Origin: Neptunomonas sp.
GTDB taxonomy: Bacteria > Pseudomonadota > Gammaproteobacteria > Pseudomonadales > Balneatricaceae
Assembly (NCBI RefSeq): GCF_016744175.1
Contig: NZ_JADGEV010000019.1
Span: forward strand, 1-64,000
Length of the DNA stretch: 64,000 nucleotides
Reading direction: 5' to 3'
Shown: positions 13,613-23,329 of the stretch, piece after piece
How the letters are laid out: each line of letters begins with the position of its first letter
Numbering within the stretch: the stretch's first letter is position 1
Notes under the pieces: model-generated
Told to the model about the DNA's origin: nothing
Seen by the model: only the letters and a program-made list of their open reading frames with translations
Database searches by the model: none
Made by a program: the position numbers and the translations under genes

Positions 13613-14635
13613 TTATATTTTAAATGCGTACTCGCGGCTTCGCTGACCGTAGTCTACAGTCGCATCAATATACTCACCATGAAGCGTTACCAGTAAATCA
13701 GCTACGCTAGGCACATCGCCAACCGAGCCAACCCCTTGTCCTGCAGACCATATGTTTTTCCAAGCCGTTGCCCCTTCTTTCGGTGCAGTCAATTCTTCTC
13801 CAAGGTTCAACTCCTTACCAGCCTTCGCGCTCTCAGACTCTTCAGCATCAAGCGGCTTACCGGTGTCAGGATTTAAACCAGCAAGATGTAAGCTCGGCTT
13901 TAAGAAATTAGCAGGGATACCTGATATTTCCGGCGTATAGACAACATCTTTTGCACTACTATCGACAATCATCTGCTTATATTCTGTAACCGCTAGGCTT
14001 TCTTGCGTGTTGATAAAGCGGGTACCCATATAAGCGGCATCTGCGCCAAGCGTTTGCGCCGTAGCAATATCCCGGCCTGTTGACAGGCAACCCGACAAAA
14101 TAACGCTACCTTGGTAAAACTTACGAATCTCATTTACAAACGCAAAAGGGCTCAGCACCCCTGCATGTCCACCGGCACCCGCGCAAACAGCAATCAAACC
14201 ATCTACACCCGCCTCAGCTGCTTTTTCTGCATGGCGAATCGTCGCAACATCATGAAAAACCAAACCGCCATACTCATGTACTGCTTCAACAACATCAGGG
14301 ACAGCGCCCAGCGATGTGATAATCAACGGTACTTTATGCTTTTTGCAAATATCAAGATCAGCCTGCAATCGCGGATTACTTTTATGGACGATTAAATTAA
14401 CGCCAAATGGCGCAGGCTGTTTACCAGTTTCTTCTATATACGTCTGAAGTGTTGTTATTATCTCAACCAACCACAATTCGAATTCTTCGCTCGTACGTCG
14501 GTTTAAAGCAGGAAAAGTACCGACCACTCCGGCTTTACATGCCTCTATTACTAAATCAGGCCCTGACACCAAAAACATCGGAGCGCAGATCAAAGGCAAG
14601 GTTAAACGCCCCTGAAACAAAGCAGGAAGGCTCAT
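13613..14635 (-). CDS. Nitronate monooxygenase family FMN protein
   Basis: 340 residues with the TIM-barrel FMN fold of 2-nitropropane dioxygenase/nitronate monooxygenase. Visible blocks are ICAPMFLVSGPDLVIEACK, FGVNLIVHKSN, CAGAGGHAG and GADAAYMGTRFINTQES. Family members oxidise alkyl nitronates, but relatives in acyl-CoA clusters may act as NADH:quinone or enoyl reductases. The start has a clear AGGAGA site. It sits between the DUF2889 gene and the crotonase gene in one orientation, so a role in lipid breakdown or in detoxifying a by-product is more likely than a stand-alone nitronate pathway; this is inference. Confidence 0.87.
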   Translation of the reverse strand: MSLPALFQGRLTLPLICAPMFLVSGPDLVIEACKAGVVGTFPALNRRTSEEFELWLVEIITTLQTYIEETGKQPAPFGVNLIVHKSNPRLQADLDICKKHKVPLIITSLGAVPDVVEAVHEYGGLVFHDVATIRHAEKAAEAGVDGLIAVCAGAGGHAGVLSPFAFVNEIRKFYQGSVILSGCLSTGRDIATAQTLGADAAYMGTRFINTQESLAVTEYKQMIVDSSAKDVVYTPEISGIPANFLKPSLHLAGLNPDTGKPLDAEESESAKAGKELNLGEELTAPKEGATAWKNIWSAGQGVGSVGDVPSVADLLVTLHGEYIDATVDYGQRSREYAFKI

Positions 14636-14653
14636 ACTCTTTCTCCTGAAAGG

Positions 14654-15208
14654 TTAAGATCTATAGGGTTTTTCAATATAGTGTTCCGGCAAATAACGCT
14701 TAATTACATCGCTATCTTGTGACCATGTCCGGCAAGTATTCAGCATCACTTTAGCACCAGCATCCATCACATCATCATCCATGCTCGGCCACAAACTTTG
14801 GATTGCCGTTGTCGCCAAAACAGGTAGCAATTCATGCAAATGTGTACAGCCTTTTGCACCACCAACCAAGTCTTTTGCTTGACGGTGCCAACCAGAACTT
14901 ATTCGTGTACCTTCGAGTTGTTTGAAAACGCTCGCAGCACCAGGGCACATAATGAAAGGAGATTGATCAATAACAGCTTCGACATTATGGATAAGTAAGG
15001 ATCGATCTAACGTAAAGCGCACAGTCATGTCATGAAACGCTTCACCCGCTGAAACGAAACCACCTCGTTCAGGGCTGTCTACCACTTCAGCTTTAATATC
15101 CGTCATCTGGGCTTCTACATCCCATAAGCCGTCTTCACGCTCATATGCATTACAAGAAATAGAACGGCGGTGTGCATGCTTGCGACGTACAGGTTTTTTT
15201 AACGGCAT
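14654..15208 (-). CDS. DUF2889-type conserved protein
   Basis: 184 residues. I recognise the DUF2889 pattern: a basic N-terminus (KHAHRRSISCNAYERE), DGLWDVEAQMTD, then CPGAASVFKQLEGTRISSG and a late GCTHLHELLP block with Cys and His that could bind a metal or cofactor. The family's function is not known to me. The gene lies 9 bases after fadD with a good GAGGGGG site, within the acyl-CoA catabolic block. In other proteobacteria such proteins also tend to accompany acyl-CoA ligase genes (recollection, not checked), which suggests a lipid- or CoA-linked function. Confidence 0.8.
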   Translation of the reverse strand: MPLKKPVRRKHAHRRSISCNAYEREDGLWDVEAQMTDIKAEVVDSPERGGFVSAGEAFHDMTVRFTLDRSLLIHNVEAVIDQSPFIMCPGAASVFKQLEGTRISSGWHRQAKDLVGGAKGCTHLHELLPVLATTAIQSLWPSMDDDVMDAGAKVMLNTCRTWSQDSDVIKRYLPEHYIEKPYRS

Positions 15209-15217
15209 AACACCCCC

Positions 15218-16888
15218 TCAGGCAACGCTCACCTGCTCAACGCTTCCATCATCTTTTAGCATCCTACGTAAAACCTTACCTACGTTAGATTTCGGTAAAT
15301 CATCAACAAACACAACCGATTTAGGTACTTTGTAATTGGTTAAGTTTTCTTTACACCACTTCAGCACATTTTTTTCGGTAAGATCAGCATTACTTTTAAC
15401 AACAAACAGCTTAGGCACTTCCCCACTGCGTTCGTCTTTAACACCAATCGCAGCACATTCAAGAACATCAGGATGCGAAGTGACTACATCTTCTATCTCG
15501 TTAGGGTAGACATTAAAACCAGAAACAATAATTAAGTCCTTCGCACGATCAACAATGCGTAAACGACCATCTTCTTCACAAACAGCAACATCTCCTGTAA
15601 TCAGGTAGCCATCATCCGTGAAGCAAGCTTGAGTTTCCTTCTCTCGTTGCCAATACCCTTTCATGACTTGAGGGCCTTTAACACATAGCTCACCAGCCTC
15701 ACCAACAGCTGCTTCAGCGCCCTTTTTATCAACAATACGCACATCAGTTTCTTTTAGAGGCCAGCCGATTGTTCCAATACTTACTTTCCCCGGTGGGTTT
15801 ATTGCAACAGCAGGTGAAGTTTCAGTTAACCCATAACCCTCCATAATGTCGCAAGAAGTCACGCTTTTCCATTGGTCTGCTGCCGCTTTTGTCAGTGCCA
15901 TACCACCCGAAATAGTCACTTTCAGATGATCAAAGCTGAGTGTTTTAAAATCCTCGTTATTACAAAGGGCCACAAAAAGAGTGTTAAGCCCCATAAAGCT
16001 TGTGAGCTTCCAACGCTTCATCTCCTTAACAAAGCCCGGAATATCCCTTGGGTTGGCAATCAATATACTGTGACCACCCGCCTCCATAACAATCTGAGAA
16101 AGTGTAAATGCATATATATGGTACAACGGCAAAGGGGCAATAGAAGTATCAGACCAGCTGCTATCAGCTTGGCTGATCAGCTCACGACCTTGCAACATAT
16201 TGGAAACCAGGTTGGCGTGCGTTAACACAGCCCCTTTAGATACACCGGTGGTTCCACCAGTGTATTGGAGAACAGCAACATCTTCTTTTTGTACGCTAAC
16301 CACCTGCGGTTTTTTTCCGATGCGACTCAATAAAGCGGCTCGCAAAGAGATTTCCATCGGCAGATTATAATCAGGCTCCATTTTTTTAATGTACTTAATT
16401 GCTTTATTTAATAGCGTACGCTTAATGAAACCATGCAAGTCGCCTACCTGAGTGACAAACACATGTTTAATTTGTGTTTTATCAATAATCTTTTCAGCGT
16501 TGTGCGCCATGCTGGCGTGGATTACCAACGCTTTAGCACCCGAATCATTAAACTGATGCTCAAGTTCACGTGGTGTATAGAGAGGGTTAGTATTAACGAC
16601 GACTAAACCCGCACGTAATGCCCCGAACAAGACAATAGGGTATTGAATAAGATTAGGTAGCTGAATGGCAAGCCGATCACCTGGTTTGAGGTCGGTCTCT
16701 TCCTGAAGGTAAACAGCAAAAGCATCCGCCAATGTATCCATCTCTGCATACGTAAGCGTTCGTCCAAAGCTAGTAAAAGCAGGACGCTCGGCGTAACGCT
16801 GACACACACTGGCCACCACATCGAGTATCGTGTTGTAACCTTGCGGATTGAGTTCAGCAGGAATCCAAGTCCCTCGTGCATTGTCCAT
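15218..16888 (-). CDS. fadD: Long-chain fatty acid-CoA ligase
   Basis: 556 residues, an AMP-forming adenylate enzyme of FadD length. The phosphate-binding block is YTGGTTGVSKGAVLTH near residue 215. The adenylate motif is GYGLTETSPAV. The late block is GDVAVCEEDGRLRIVDRAKDL, and the C-terminal lysine is in PKSNVGKVLRR. It activates free fatty acids to acyl-CoA at the inner face of the membrane, the entry step for beta-oxidation. The start codon at 16888 has only a weak AGGGGC site. It sits at the head of a tight run with DUF2889, nitronate monooxygenase and crotonase genes. Confidence 0.93.
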   Translation of the reverse strand: MDNARGTWIPAELNPQGYNTILDVVASVCQRYAERPAFTSFGRTLTYAEMDTLADAFAVYLQEETDLKPGDRLAIQLPNLIQYPIVLFGALRAGLVVVNTNPLYTPRELEHQFNDSGAKALVIHASMAHNAEKIIDKTQIKHVFVTQVGDLHGFIKRTLLNKAIKYIKKMEPDYNLPMEISLRAALLSRIGKKPQVVSVQKEDVAVLQYTGGTTGVSKGAVLTHANLVSNMLQGRELISQADSSWSDTSIAPLPLYHIYAFTLSQIVMEAGGHSILIANPRDIPGFVKEMKRWKLTSFMGLNTLFVALCNNEDFKTLSFDHLKVTISGGMALTKAAADQWKSVTSCDIMEGYGLTETSPAVAINPPGKVSIGTIGWPLKETDVRIVDKKGAEAAVGEAGELCVKGPQVMKGYWQREKETQACFTDDGYLITGDVAVCEEDGRLRIVDRAKDLIIVSGFNVYPNEIEDVVTSHPDVLECAAIGVKDERSGEVPKLFVVKSNADLTEKNVLKWCKENLTNYKVPKSVVFVDDLPKSNVGKVLRRMLKDDGSVEQVSVA

Positions 16889-16920
16889 TAGTTGCCCCTG
16901 ATCTTATTGTTATTGGTAGG

Positions 16921-16934
16921 CGGAATCACTTCCG
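16921..16934. promoter_or_regulatory. Small inverted repeat upstream of fadD
   Basis: Arms CGGAA / TTCCG with a 4-base spacer, 33 bases upstream of the fadD start codon. It is a possible operator, but short enough to be chance. Confidence 0.25.
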
Positions 16935-17028
16935 ATCACCACTGTATTTTCACAAATAGAGTTGATTTACATTAGCAATGCCCTAGCAGGCTATGCAATC
17001 TATCCATAGCCTCGCTCATCTTTACGTT

Positions 17029-17346
17029 TTATGCCACCGGAAAAAGTGCTGTCAGACGTGTTGCAAGCATAATATCGCCATCTGCACGAATACGACCCGT
17101 CATAAATGCCTGCATCCCATCGGTCTCCCCAGAGACAACTTCTTGTAGCGTTTCTGTGTCCATCGATAATGTTACTGATGGCTCATCATGCTCACCCTGA
17201 GCAATGACACAGCTATCATCAACAACCGTCACATGATACGGCTCGCCATCATCAATCTGGTATTGAAATACAACATCCAAACCTGCGGCAGCGCTGCTGT
17301 TAAAACGATTCTTCATCTCTTCAAAAATTGATTTCAGATCTGACAT
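17029..17346 (-). CDS. SCP2 sterol/lipid-carrier domain protein
   Basis: 105 residues from the ATG at 17346, which has GAGGG upstream; this gives a compact SCP2 domain starting MSDLKSIFEEMKNRF. A longer frame reaches 17502 and would add a basic 52-residue extension (RILKYRAGRWLAKQL) that may simply be untranslated. SCP2 domains bind lipids or acyl-CoAs in a hydrophobic tunnel. The segment GMQAFMTGRIRADGDIML matches the typical late motif. It lies between acyl-CoA dehydrogenase and fadD, where it may carry acyl-CoA between enzymes (inference). Confidence 0.88.
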   Translation of the reverse strand: MSDLKSIFEEMKNRFNSSAAAGLDVVFQYQIDDGEPYHVTVVDDSCVIAQGEHDEPSVTLSMDTETLQEVVSGETDGMQAFMTGRIRADGDIMLATRLTALFPVA

Positions 17347-17546
17347 ACCTATGCCCTCTACTAGATTATTCAAAATATTAGGATTATTGGTTTGAGTGCT
17401 TGATACCTGAGCACTCTGTTTACTATTTCTGTAACGTTTTGCGTTGAGACTCACTAACTGCTTAGCCAACCAGCGGCCCGCACGATATTTTAAAATTCTC
17501 ACTACGTTTTCACTCTTCTAATTAGCCGTTTAATAATTAGCTGGTA

Positions 17547-19340
17547 TTAAAAGATAAAGTGCTCTTCATCCATTGCCATCAAACTTTCTGCTCCCGACAG
17601 CATAATTTCTGCATGCGAACGGGTACGCGGCAACAAACGTGCATAGTAGAAGCGAGCCGTTATTAATTTTGCTTTATAAAAAGCCTCTTCTTCTGTTCCT
17701 TGGTCCAGCGACTCTTGTGCTTTATAAGCCATACGTGCCCAAAAATATGCCAATGTCACATAACCTGAATACATCAAGTAATCTACAGCGGCTGCTCCAA
17801 CCTCTTCACGGTCTTGCATCGCTTTCATCCCAATTTTCATGGTCAGCTCACCCCATTCTTTGTTAAGCGTAACTAACGGCTCAACAAAAGGCTTCATCGC
17901 TTCATTATCTGCATTTTCTTTACAGAAAGTGTGAATCATTTTTGTAAAACCTTTTAATGACTCACCCTGGGTCATCAGCACCTTACGGCCTAGCAGGTCC
18001 AATGCTTGAATTTGTGTCGTACCCTCATACAGCATAGAGATACGAGCATCACGAACATTTTGCTCCATGCCCCATTCTGAAATAAAGCCATGACCACCGT
18101 ATACTTGCACCCCGTGATTGGCAGATTCAAAACCTACTTCGGTCAAAAATGCTTTAGCGATGGGTGTGAGGAAAGCAAGCAGACCATCTGCTTCTTCCTT
18201 TGCTTCGGTATCAGCAAGCTTTGTTTTATCAACGAGCTGGGCACAAAAATAGATCAGCCCTCGCCCACCTTCAGCAAACGCTTTTTGCGTCAAGAGCATA
18301 TTACGCACCGCTGGATGCACTATAATAGGATCGGCAGCACCTTCAGGATTCTTTTTACCCGTCAAGGAACGCATCTGCAAACGATCTTTTGCATAAGGAA
18401 GTGAATTTTGAAAGCCCCATTCAGCATGCGCTAAACCCTGTAATGCAGTACCCAAGCGCGCGGTATTCATAAAGGTAAACATGCAGTTAAGGCCTTTATT
18501 CGCAGGCCCTATAAGGTAACCGGTAGCCTCATCAAAATTCATGACACATGTAGAGTTACCATGAATTCCCATTTTATGTTCTAGCGAACCACAAGCAACA
18601 CCGTTACGCGCACCAACACCTTCGCTTTCAGGCGTAAACTTAGGAACAATAAAGAGAGAGATACCTTTAGTTCCTGCAGGCGCATCAGGTAGGCGCGCCA
18701 ATACGATATGAATAATATTGTCTGCCATATCATGCTCACCGGCAGAGATGAAGATTTTAGTACCTGATACTTTGTAGCTACCATCTGCTTGAGGCTCTGC
18801 CTTAGTACGCAACAACCCTAAATCAGTCCCACAATGAGGCTCAGTCAAGCACATAGTACCTGTCCACTCACCACTGACAAGCTTTGTCAGATAAACCTCT
18901 TTTTGCTCATCGGTACCATGTTCATGCAATGTATTCATGGCCCCATGACTAAGACCTGGATACATACCCCATGACCAATTAGCAGTACCTACCATTTCAC
19001 TAATTACGGTACCAATCGATTCCGGTAACCCTTGCCCACCATGCGCAGGGTCATGAGCTAATGATGGCCATCCCCCCTCGACGTATTGCTGGTAAGCTTC
19101 TTTAAAGCCTGTAGGCGTTGTGACTTCTCCATCACTGAACTGACAGCCTTCTTGATCGCCCACTTGATTTAACGGTGACAACACGCGCTCAGAGAATTTA
19201 GCCCCTTCTTCAATAATTGCGCTGATCATATCCGGTGTTGCTTCTTCGCAGCCAGGCAAACTGGCATAGTGCTTTTCAGATTCAAGCACTTCATTCATCA
19301 CGAACTGTATTTCACGTATAGGTGCTTTATATTCTGGCAT
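17547..19340 (-). CDS. Acyl-CoA dehydrogenase, long form with C-terminal extension
   Basis: 597 residues from the ATG at 19340 (AGAGGA upstream; an in-frame TTG two codons earlier is less likely). It belongs to the roughly 600-residue acyl-CoA dehydrogenases with an extra C-terminal domain, common in Pseudomonas and marine gammaproteobacteria. FAD-site blocks are MCLTEPHCGTDLG and KIFISAGEHDM. The catalytic base is the Glu of LYEGTTQIQALDLLGRK. It makes 2-enoyl-CoA and passes electrons to EtfAB encoded 5 kb away. It is first in the minus-strand block. The chain-length preference cannot be read. Confidence 0.94.
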   Translation of the reverse strand: MPEYKAPIREIQFVMNEVLESEKHYASLPGCEEATPDMISAIIEEGAKFSERVLSPLNQVGDQEGCQFSDGEVTTPTGFKEAYQQYVEGGWPSLAHDPAHGGQGLPESIGTVISEMVGTANWSWGMYPGLSHGAMNTLHEHGTDEQKEVYLTKLVSGEWTGTMCLTEPHCGTDLGLLRTKAEPQADGSYKVSGTKIFISAGEHDMADNIIHIVLARLPDAPAGTKGISLFIVPKFTPESEGVGARNGVACGSLEHKMGIHGNSTCVMNFDEATGYLIGPANKGLNCMFTFMNTARLGTALQGLAHAEWGFQNSLPYAKDRLQMRSLTGKKNPEGAADPIIVHPAVRNMLLTQKAFAEGGRGLIYFCAQLVDKTKLADTEAKEEADGLLAFLTPIAKAFLTEVGFESANHGVQVYGGHGFISEWGMEQNVRDARISMLYEGTTQIQALDLLGRKVLMTQGESLKGFTKMIHTFCKENADNEAMKPFVEPLVTLNKEWGELTMKIGMKAMQDREEVGAAAVDYLMYSGYVTLAYFWARMAYKAQESLDQGTEEEAFYKAKLITARFYYARLLPRTRSHAEIMLSGAESLMAMDEEHFIF

Positions 19341-19603
19341 GCTCAATTCCTCTGTTCTTATTTTTTATGCGCCCGGATATCTCGGTGTAATAGGCAAACA
19401 TGAATTACTTAATTTCAGTAAGAATGGACGAAAACACATCACTCACCAATAACAAAAGGTGCCAATATCACTAACAAATAGTTTCATCCGCTTCAAAACC
19501 GCCATAGACACGAGCATTGTGCACTGCAAAAATATAACAAAATAATTCAATCAAATTCCTTTTATTATGACTGACATCTTACTAATTAGTTTAAAATAGC
19601 CTC

Positions 19604-20911
19604 ATGAAGAAACTACTTATTATCGGTTATGTCTGGCCCGAGCCGCGCTCATCAGCAGCGGGCTATCACATGTTATCGTTCATCGAACTTTTTTTATCTC
19701 AACACTGGCATGTTACTTTTGCTAGCCCAGCAGCATTTAGTGAACACCGAGCCAACCTCTCCTCACTCGGTGTAGAAGAAGTGTCGATAGAGCTCAACTC
19801 ATCACGTTTTGATAACTGGGTGACAGATCTACAACCTAATATAGTCTTATTCGACCGCTTCATGATGGAAGAACAATTTGGCTGGCGTGTTGAAAAACAT
19901 TGCCCAAATGCATTACGCATACTCGACACAGAAGACTTACACAGTCTGAGAGAAGCACGCCATCAATTAATAAAACAACAGTTGCGTGACAATCAATTCA
20001 ATTTATCACAACTCTCGTTACCTTCAACGCTGTACAACAAAATGGCTCAACAAGATCAATGCAAACGCGAAGTTGCTGCTATTTATAGGTCTGATTTAAC
20101 CATGATGGTTTCTGACTATGAAGTCAATTTGCTCTCTCAATATTTCGGTTTACCCGCTAACTTATTAATTCTCTGTCCATTTCTAATACCAACAACACAG
20201 CCTAGACCCACCCCTTTTAATGAGCGCCAGCACTTTATAAGCATTGGCAATTTCCGTCATGCCCCTAATTGGGATGCAGTATTATGGCTAAAGCAACAAC
20301 TCTGGCCACTAATTCGACAACAACTACCTAAAGCCGAGCTGCATATATACGGCGCATACCCCCCCCCCAAGGCCACCGCGTTACATAATGAAAAAGATGG
20401 ATTTTTAGTGAAAGGCTGGGCAGAAGATGCGCACCATGTAATTGGTCAAGCAAGAGTGCTATTAGCTCCGCTACGCTTTGGTGCAGGCATCAAAGGAAAA
20501 CTCATTGATGCCATGAGAAACGGCACCCCCTCAGTAACCACACTGATAGGAACAGAAGGCATAACTAACTCACAAGAAGGCTGGAGCGGAAGTGTAGCGA
20601 ATACACCAATAGCATTTGCTGAAGCGGCCATTGAGTTATACACGGATACTCAGCAGTGGCAGACAGCACAAGCACATGGTTACAAAATACTAACGGATCA
20701 CTTTTGCAAAGAAGACATTCAGTCAAACCTAATGACTCGTATCGAGTCATTACTGAATGCGGAGACTTTAGAGCAACACCGGCTAAACAACTTTACTGGC
20801 CAAATGCTGCTCCACCATCATCACAAAAGTACTCAATATATGGCACAGTGGATTGAGGTTAAAAGCACATTAGCTTCAACCCAAGCCGTACAAGCAGAGC
20901 CTAGTAATTGA
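19604..20911 (+). CDS. Glycosyltransferase, GT4-like
   Basis: 435 residues. The N-terminus (LLIIGYVWPEPRSSAAGYH) is a Rossmann start typical of GT-B enzymes. The C-terminal half holds the nucleotide-sugar domain with ISIGNFRHAPNWDAVLWL and LLAPLRFGAGIKGKLIDAM, the usual GT4 donor-binding block. It probably transfers a sugar to a surface polysaccharide or lipid, but it is an orphan with no polysaccharide genes beside it. No strong ribosome-binding site precedes the ATG. A run of ten C bases at codons 252-255 is a possible slippage site (see separate entry). It is convergent with chemoreceptor 3. Confidence 0.88.
   Translation: MKKLLIIGYVWPEPRSSAAGYHMLSFIELFLSQHWHVTFASPAAFSEHRANLSSLGVEEVSIELNSSRFDNWVTDLQPNIVLFDRFMMEEQFGWRVEKHCPNALRILDTEDLHSLREARHQLIKQQLRDNQFNLSQLSLPSTLYNKMAQQDQCKREVAAIYRSDLTMMVSDYEVNLLSQYFGLPANLLILCPFLIPTTQPRPTPFNERQHFISIGNFRHAPNWDAVLWLKQQLWPLIRQQLPKAELHIYGAYPPPKATALHNEKDGFLVKGWAEDAHHVIGQARVLLAPLRFGAGIKGKLIDAMRNGTPSVTTLIGTEGITNSQEGWSGSVANTPIAFAEAAIELYTDTQQWQTAQAHGYKILTDHFCKEDIQSNLMTRIESLLNAETLEQHRLNNFTGQMLLHHHHKSTQYMAQWIEVKSTLASTQAVQAEPSN
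20359..20368 (+). repeat. C10 homopolymer inside the glycosyltransferase gene
   Basis: Ten consecutive C bases, encoding the last base of Tyr and three Pro. Gain or loss of one base would shift the frame and truncate the enzyme before its nucleotide-sugar site. The frame is open in this copy. Confidence 0.9.
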
Positions 20912-20943
20912 TAACAGCCACGCATCAATATTTACAGCAAGAC

Positions 20944-22926
20944 TTAAGCCGTTTTAAATTGGCTTATTAACTGCGTCTGTTCTTGAGAAATTCTGAGTAA
21001 ACTCTGACTACTAGAAGCAACGTTCTCGGCCCCTGAAGCTATTTCGGCAGCGGCCTCATTGATAGTCACCAATGTTCGGCTCACTTCTTCTACCGCTTCA
21101 TTTTGTTGACCTGTCGCCTCAGATATCTGAGTACTCATTTCACGAATATTAGCGATTGAACTGTTCATATTCTGCAGAGCCGTTTGAGATGTTCCAGCAT
21201 GCAGCACGCATTGCTGTGATTGACCTACACTGTGATGCATTACCTGCACAACTTGCTGAGTGCTGCGCTGCATATTCACCACCATATCCTGAATCTCTTG
21301 AGTGGAATTTTGTGTTCTGCTAGCTAAACTTCGAACTTCATCAGCGACAACAGCAAAACCTCGCCCCTGATCACCCGCCCTCGCAGCTTCAATAGCGGCA
21401 TTCAAAGCCAGTAAGTTAGTCTGTTCAGCAATCGCCCCAATCGTAACCAAAATACTACCTATCTGCTGGCTGTACTTATCAAGTTGATCACTTTGTTTAA
21501 CTGCTTCTTTAATATCGTGAGATTGCTGCTCAATACTTGCCAACGTTTGTTGCACACAACGCTCTGCATCCGTACTCAAACGCTCACACTCTTGTACAGC
21601 CTCTAAAGTTGCACACGCATGATTAGCCACCTCAGTGACCGTTGATTCCAACTGTGTTGCTGCAGATGATGTACTTTCCAACTGCAAGCTCTGTTCTGCC
21701 ATCGATGAGGTTGTTTGGTTACTGATGACTGCATTTTTTTCTGCAACACCAGTCAATTGCTGAGAAGCGTTTCGAATCCGTGATAACAATTCTGACAACC
21801 GTTCTACTACCTCATTTAGGGCACTGCCTAACTGACCAAACTCATCACGATTATTGTGATCGAAAACAATACGCATATCCCCTTCTGCAACAGCAGATAG
21901 CTTTGTCAGCATTTGCTGCAAAGGCCGAGAAATAGAACGAACAACTAAACCACTAATAACGATTGCAATAATCGTTGCGCCAACCAATAGCGCTATAATA
22001 ATTCGCTGACTAAGCGAGCTTGTCTGGTCGGCTTCAAGCCGCTGAGTATCTGAACGCTCTTGTGTAAGACGACTGAACTTATCAGCAGATTGGCGAGCCT
22101 GTTTTAACAACTGGTTAACCTGTAACAGTTGCTCCTCTCGAAGGTTATTAATTTGATCTAACTCTCGATACAACTGCACAACGCCTTTGTCACTGTATAA
22201 TTGAGCGATCAAATCTTTAACTAAAATTTTAATTCGACCGGCTTTAGCGTCTGCTTTTACAAGCGCATCTAAACTAGCCCCTAATGCACCTTTGCTTTGC
22301 TTTAACTTAGCATTGAGAGTATTGAAATCATTACTCTGTTTAAAGTTTATCACCTGTGATTTATGAGCATTAGCACTGCGCATGAATTGCCGCGCCTCAG
22401 AGCCTCCACCTCCGCTCTTCGACAAGTACTGCTGCCCCCATGTATTCAATGTATCCATTTGCCGCTGAAAGCGACTTTCTTTTTGTCTGGAGCGTGTTAG
22501 CAAATTCAAGCTATCTTCATGAAGAGCCATCACACCGGCTGCAGCCACAACAAAAGAGTCTTTTATTTTTCCGGTTTCCTGAAGCAACGAAAACAATTCA
22601 GCATCACCTTCTAAGAGGGGCTCTAACTCTTGTTGCTCTGAACTAAACAGTGCCATTTGTTGCTCAAGTGCTTTCTTATGCACCAAGCGTTGTGCTGGGG
22701 CAGCATCGCTATTTGTTAGCACGCTAAGCAATGCAATATTGGCTTCTTGTAAGGCCATTGACTGCCTGAAGCTTCCATTGGAAATAGGCAACGAGCGGTC
22801 TGAAATTTGGTGTAAACGAGCATTGATGTTTTCTGTTCCCCACAGACCGCCACCTCCCAAAATCATTATAAAAATGACAAGAAGAGCAAACCCCAGAGCA
22901 ATTCGGTGAGTAACTTTCAAAAACAT
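20944..22926 (-). CDS. Methyl-accepting chemotaxis protein with a large sensor domain (chemoreceptor 3)
   Basis: 660 residues. TM1 is at about 12-31, a periplasmic helical domain of about 275 residues follows, and TM2 is at about 310-333. The sensor size fits the helical bimodular (HBM) type seen in McpS-like receptors, which bind TCA intermediates or acetate; ligand assignment here is a guess. HAMP and a full signalling domain follow, with the hairpin [16 protein letters not shown] near residue 500 and [15 protein letters not shown]. There is no C-terminal pentapeptide. It is convergent with the glycosyltransferase across 32 bases. Confidence 0.92.
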   Translation of the reverse strand: MFLKVTHRIALGFALLVIFIMILGGGGLWGTENINARLHQISDRSLPISNGSFRQSMALQEANIALLSVLTNSDAAPAQRLVHKKALEQQMALFSSEQQELEPLLEGDAELFSLLQETGKIKDSFVVAAAGVMALHEDSLNLLTRSRQKESRFQRQMDTLNTWGQQYLSKSGGGGSEARQFMRSANAHKSQVINFKQSNDFNTLNAKLKQSKGALGASLDALVKADAKAGRIKILVKDLIAQLYSDKGVVQLYRELDQINNLREEQLLQVNQLLKQARQSADKFSRLTQERSDTQRLEADQTSSLSQRIIIALLVGATIIAIVISGLVVRSISRPLQQMLTKLSAVAEGDMRIVFDHNNRDEFGQLGSALNEVVERLSELLSRIRNASQQLTGVAEKNAVISNQTTSSMAEQSLQLESTSSAATQLESTVTEVANHACATLEAVQECERLSTDAERCVQQTLASIEQQSHDIKEAVKQSDQLDKYSQQIGSILVTIGAIAEQTNLLALNAAIEAARAGDQGRGFAVVADEVRSLASRTQNSTQEIQDMVVNMQRSTQQVVQVMHHSVGQSQQCVLHAGTSQTALQNMNSSIANIREMSTQISEATGQQNEAVEEVSRTLVTINEAAAEIASGAENVASSSQSLLRISQEQTQLISQFKTA

Positions 22927-23329
22927 GTGATTACCTGCAAACGAAGAGCCACAGTCTATTAATAAATTAAGGGAGGCATCTCTTCTTGGTTATTATTATT
23001 TTTTTCTTAGTCTAAAAGTAGTGCTCATTTTGGAGTATTACAACAAACCTTATATAAAATATAAATCTGGATCCACAGTATTAATTGCGCTGGTCTCACT
23101 CGAAAAGATAACAACACATTCTGGAATGCTCATTCATCAATAATTACCGCGAAGCAGCCCATTTCAATAATGTCGACTTTCAGTTGCAAGGCTAGCGCTA
23201 ACAAGCATGTGGAATTAGAAACCTGCTAAAACCCCAACAAGTTTGGGCTCTTCTGAAAAACCACAAAGCACACTACCCAATAGAAAAGTGATAGGGTGCT
23301 CTTGTCGAATAAGCACGATAAAGCATCGT
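22927..23329. other. Intergenic region between protease gene and chemoreceptor 3
   Basis: A 403-base region. It contains the upstream region of chemoreceptor 3 (minus strand) and the 3' side of the protease gene. A short hairpin CCCAA/TTGGG (23233-23247), read on the minus strand with a following GTTTT, may terminate the protease transcript. No other gene is credible. Confidence 0.45.
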
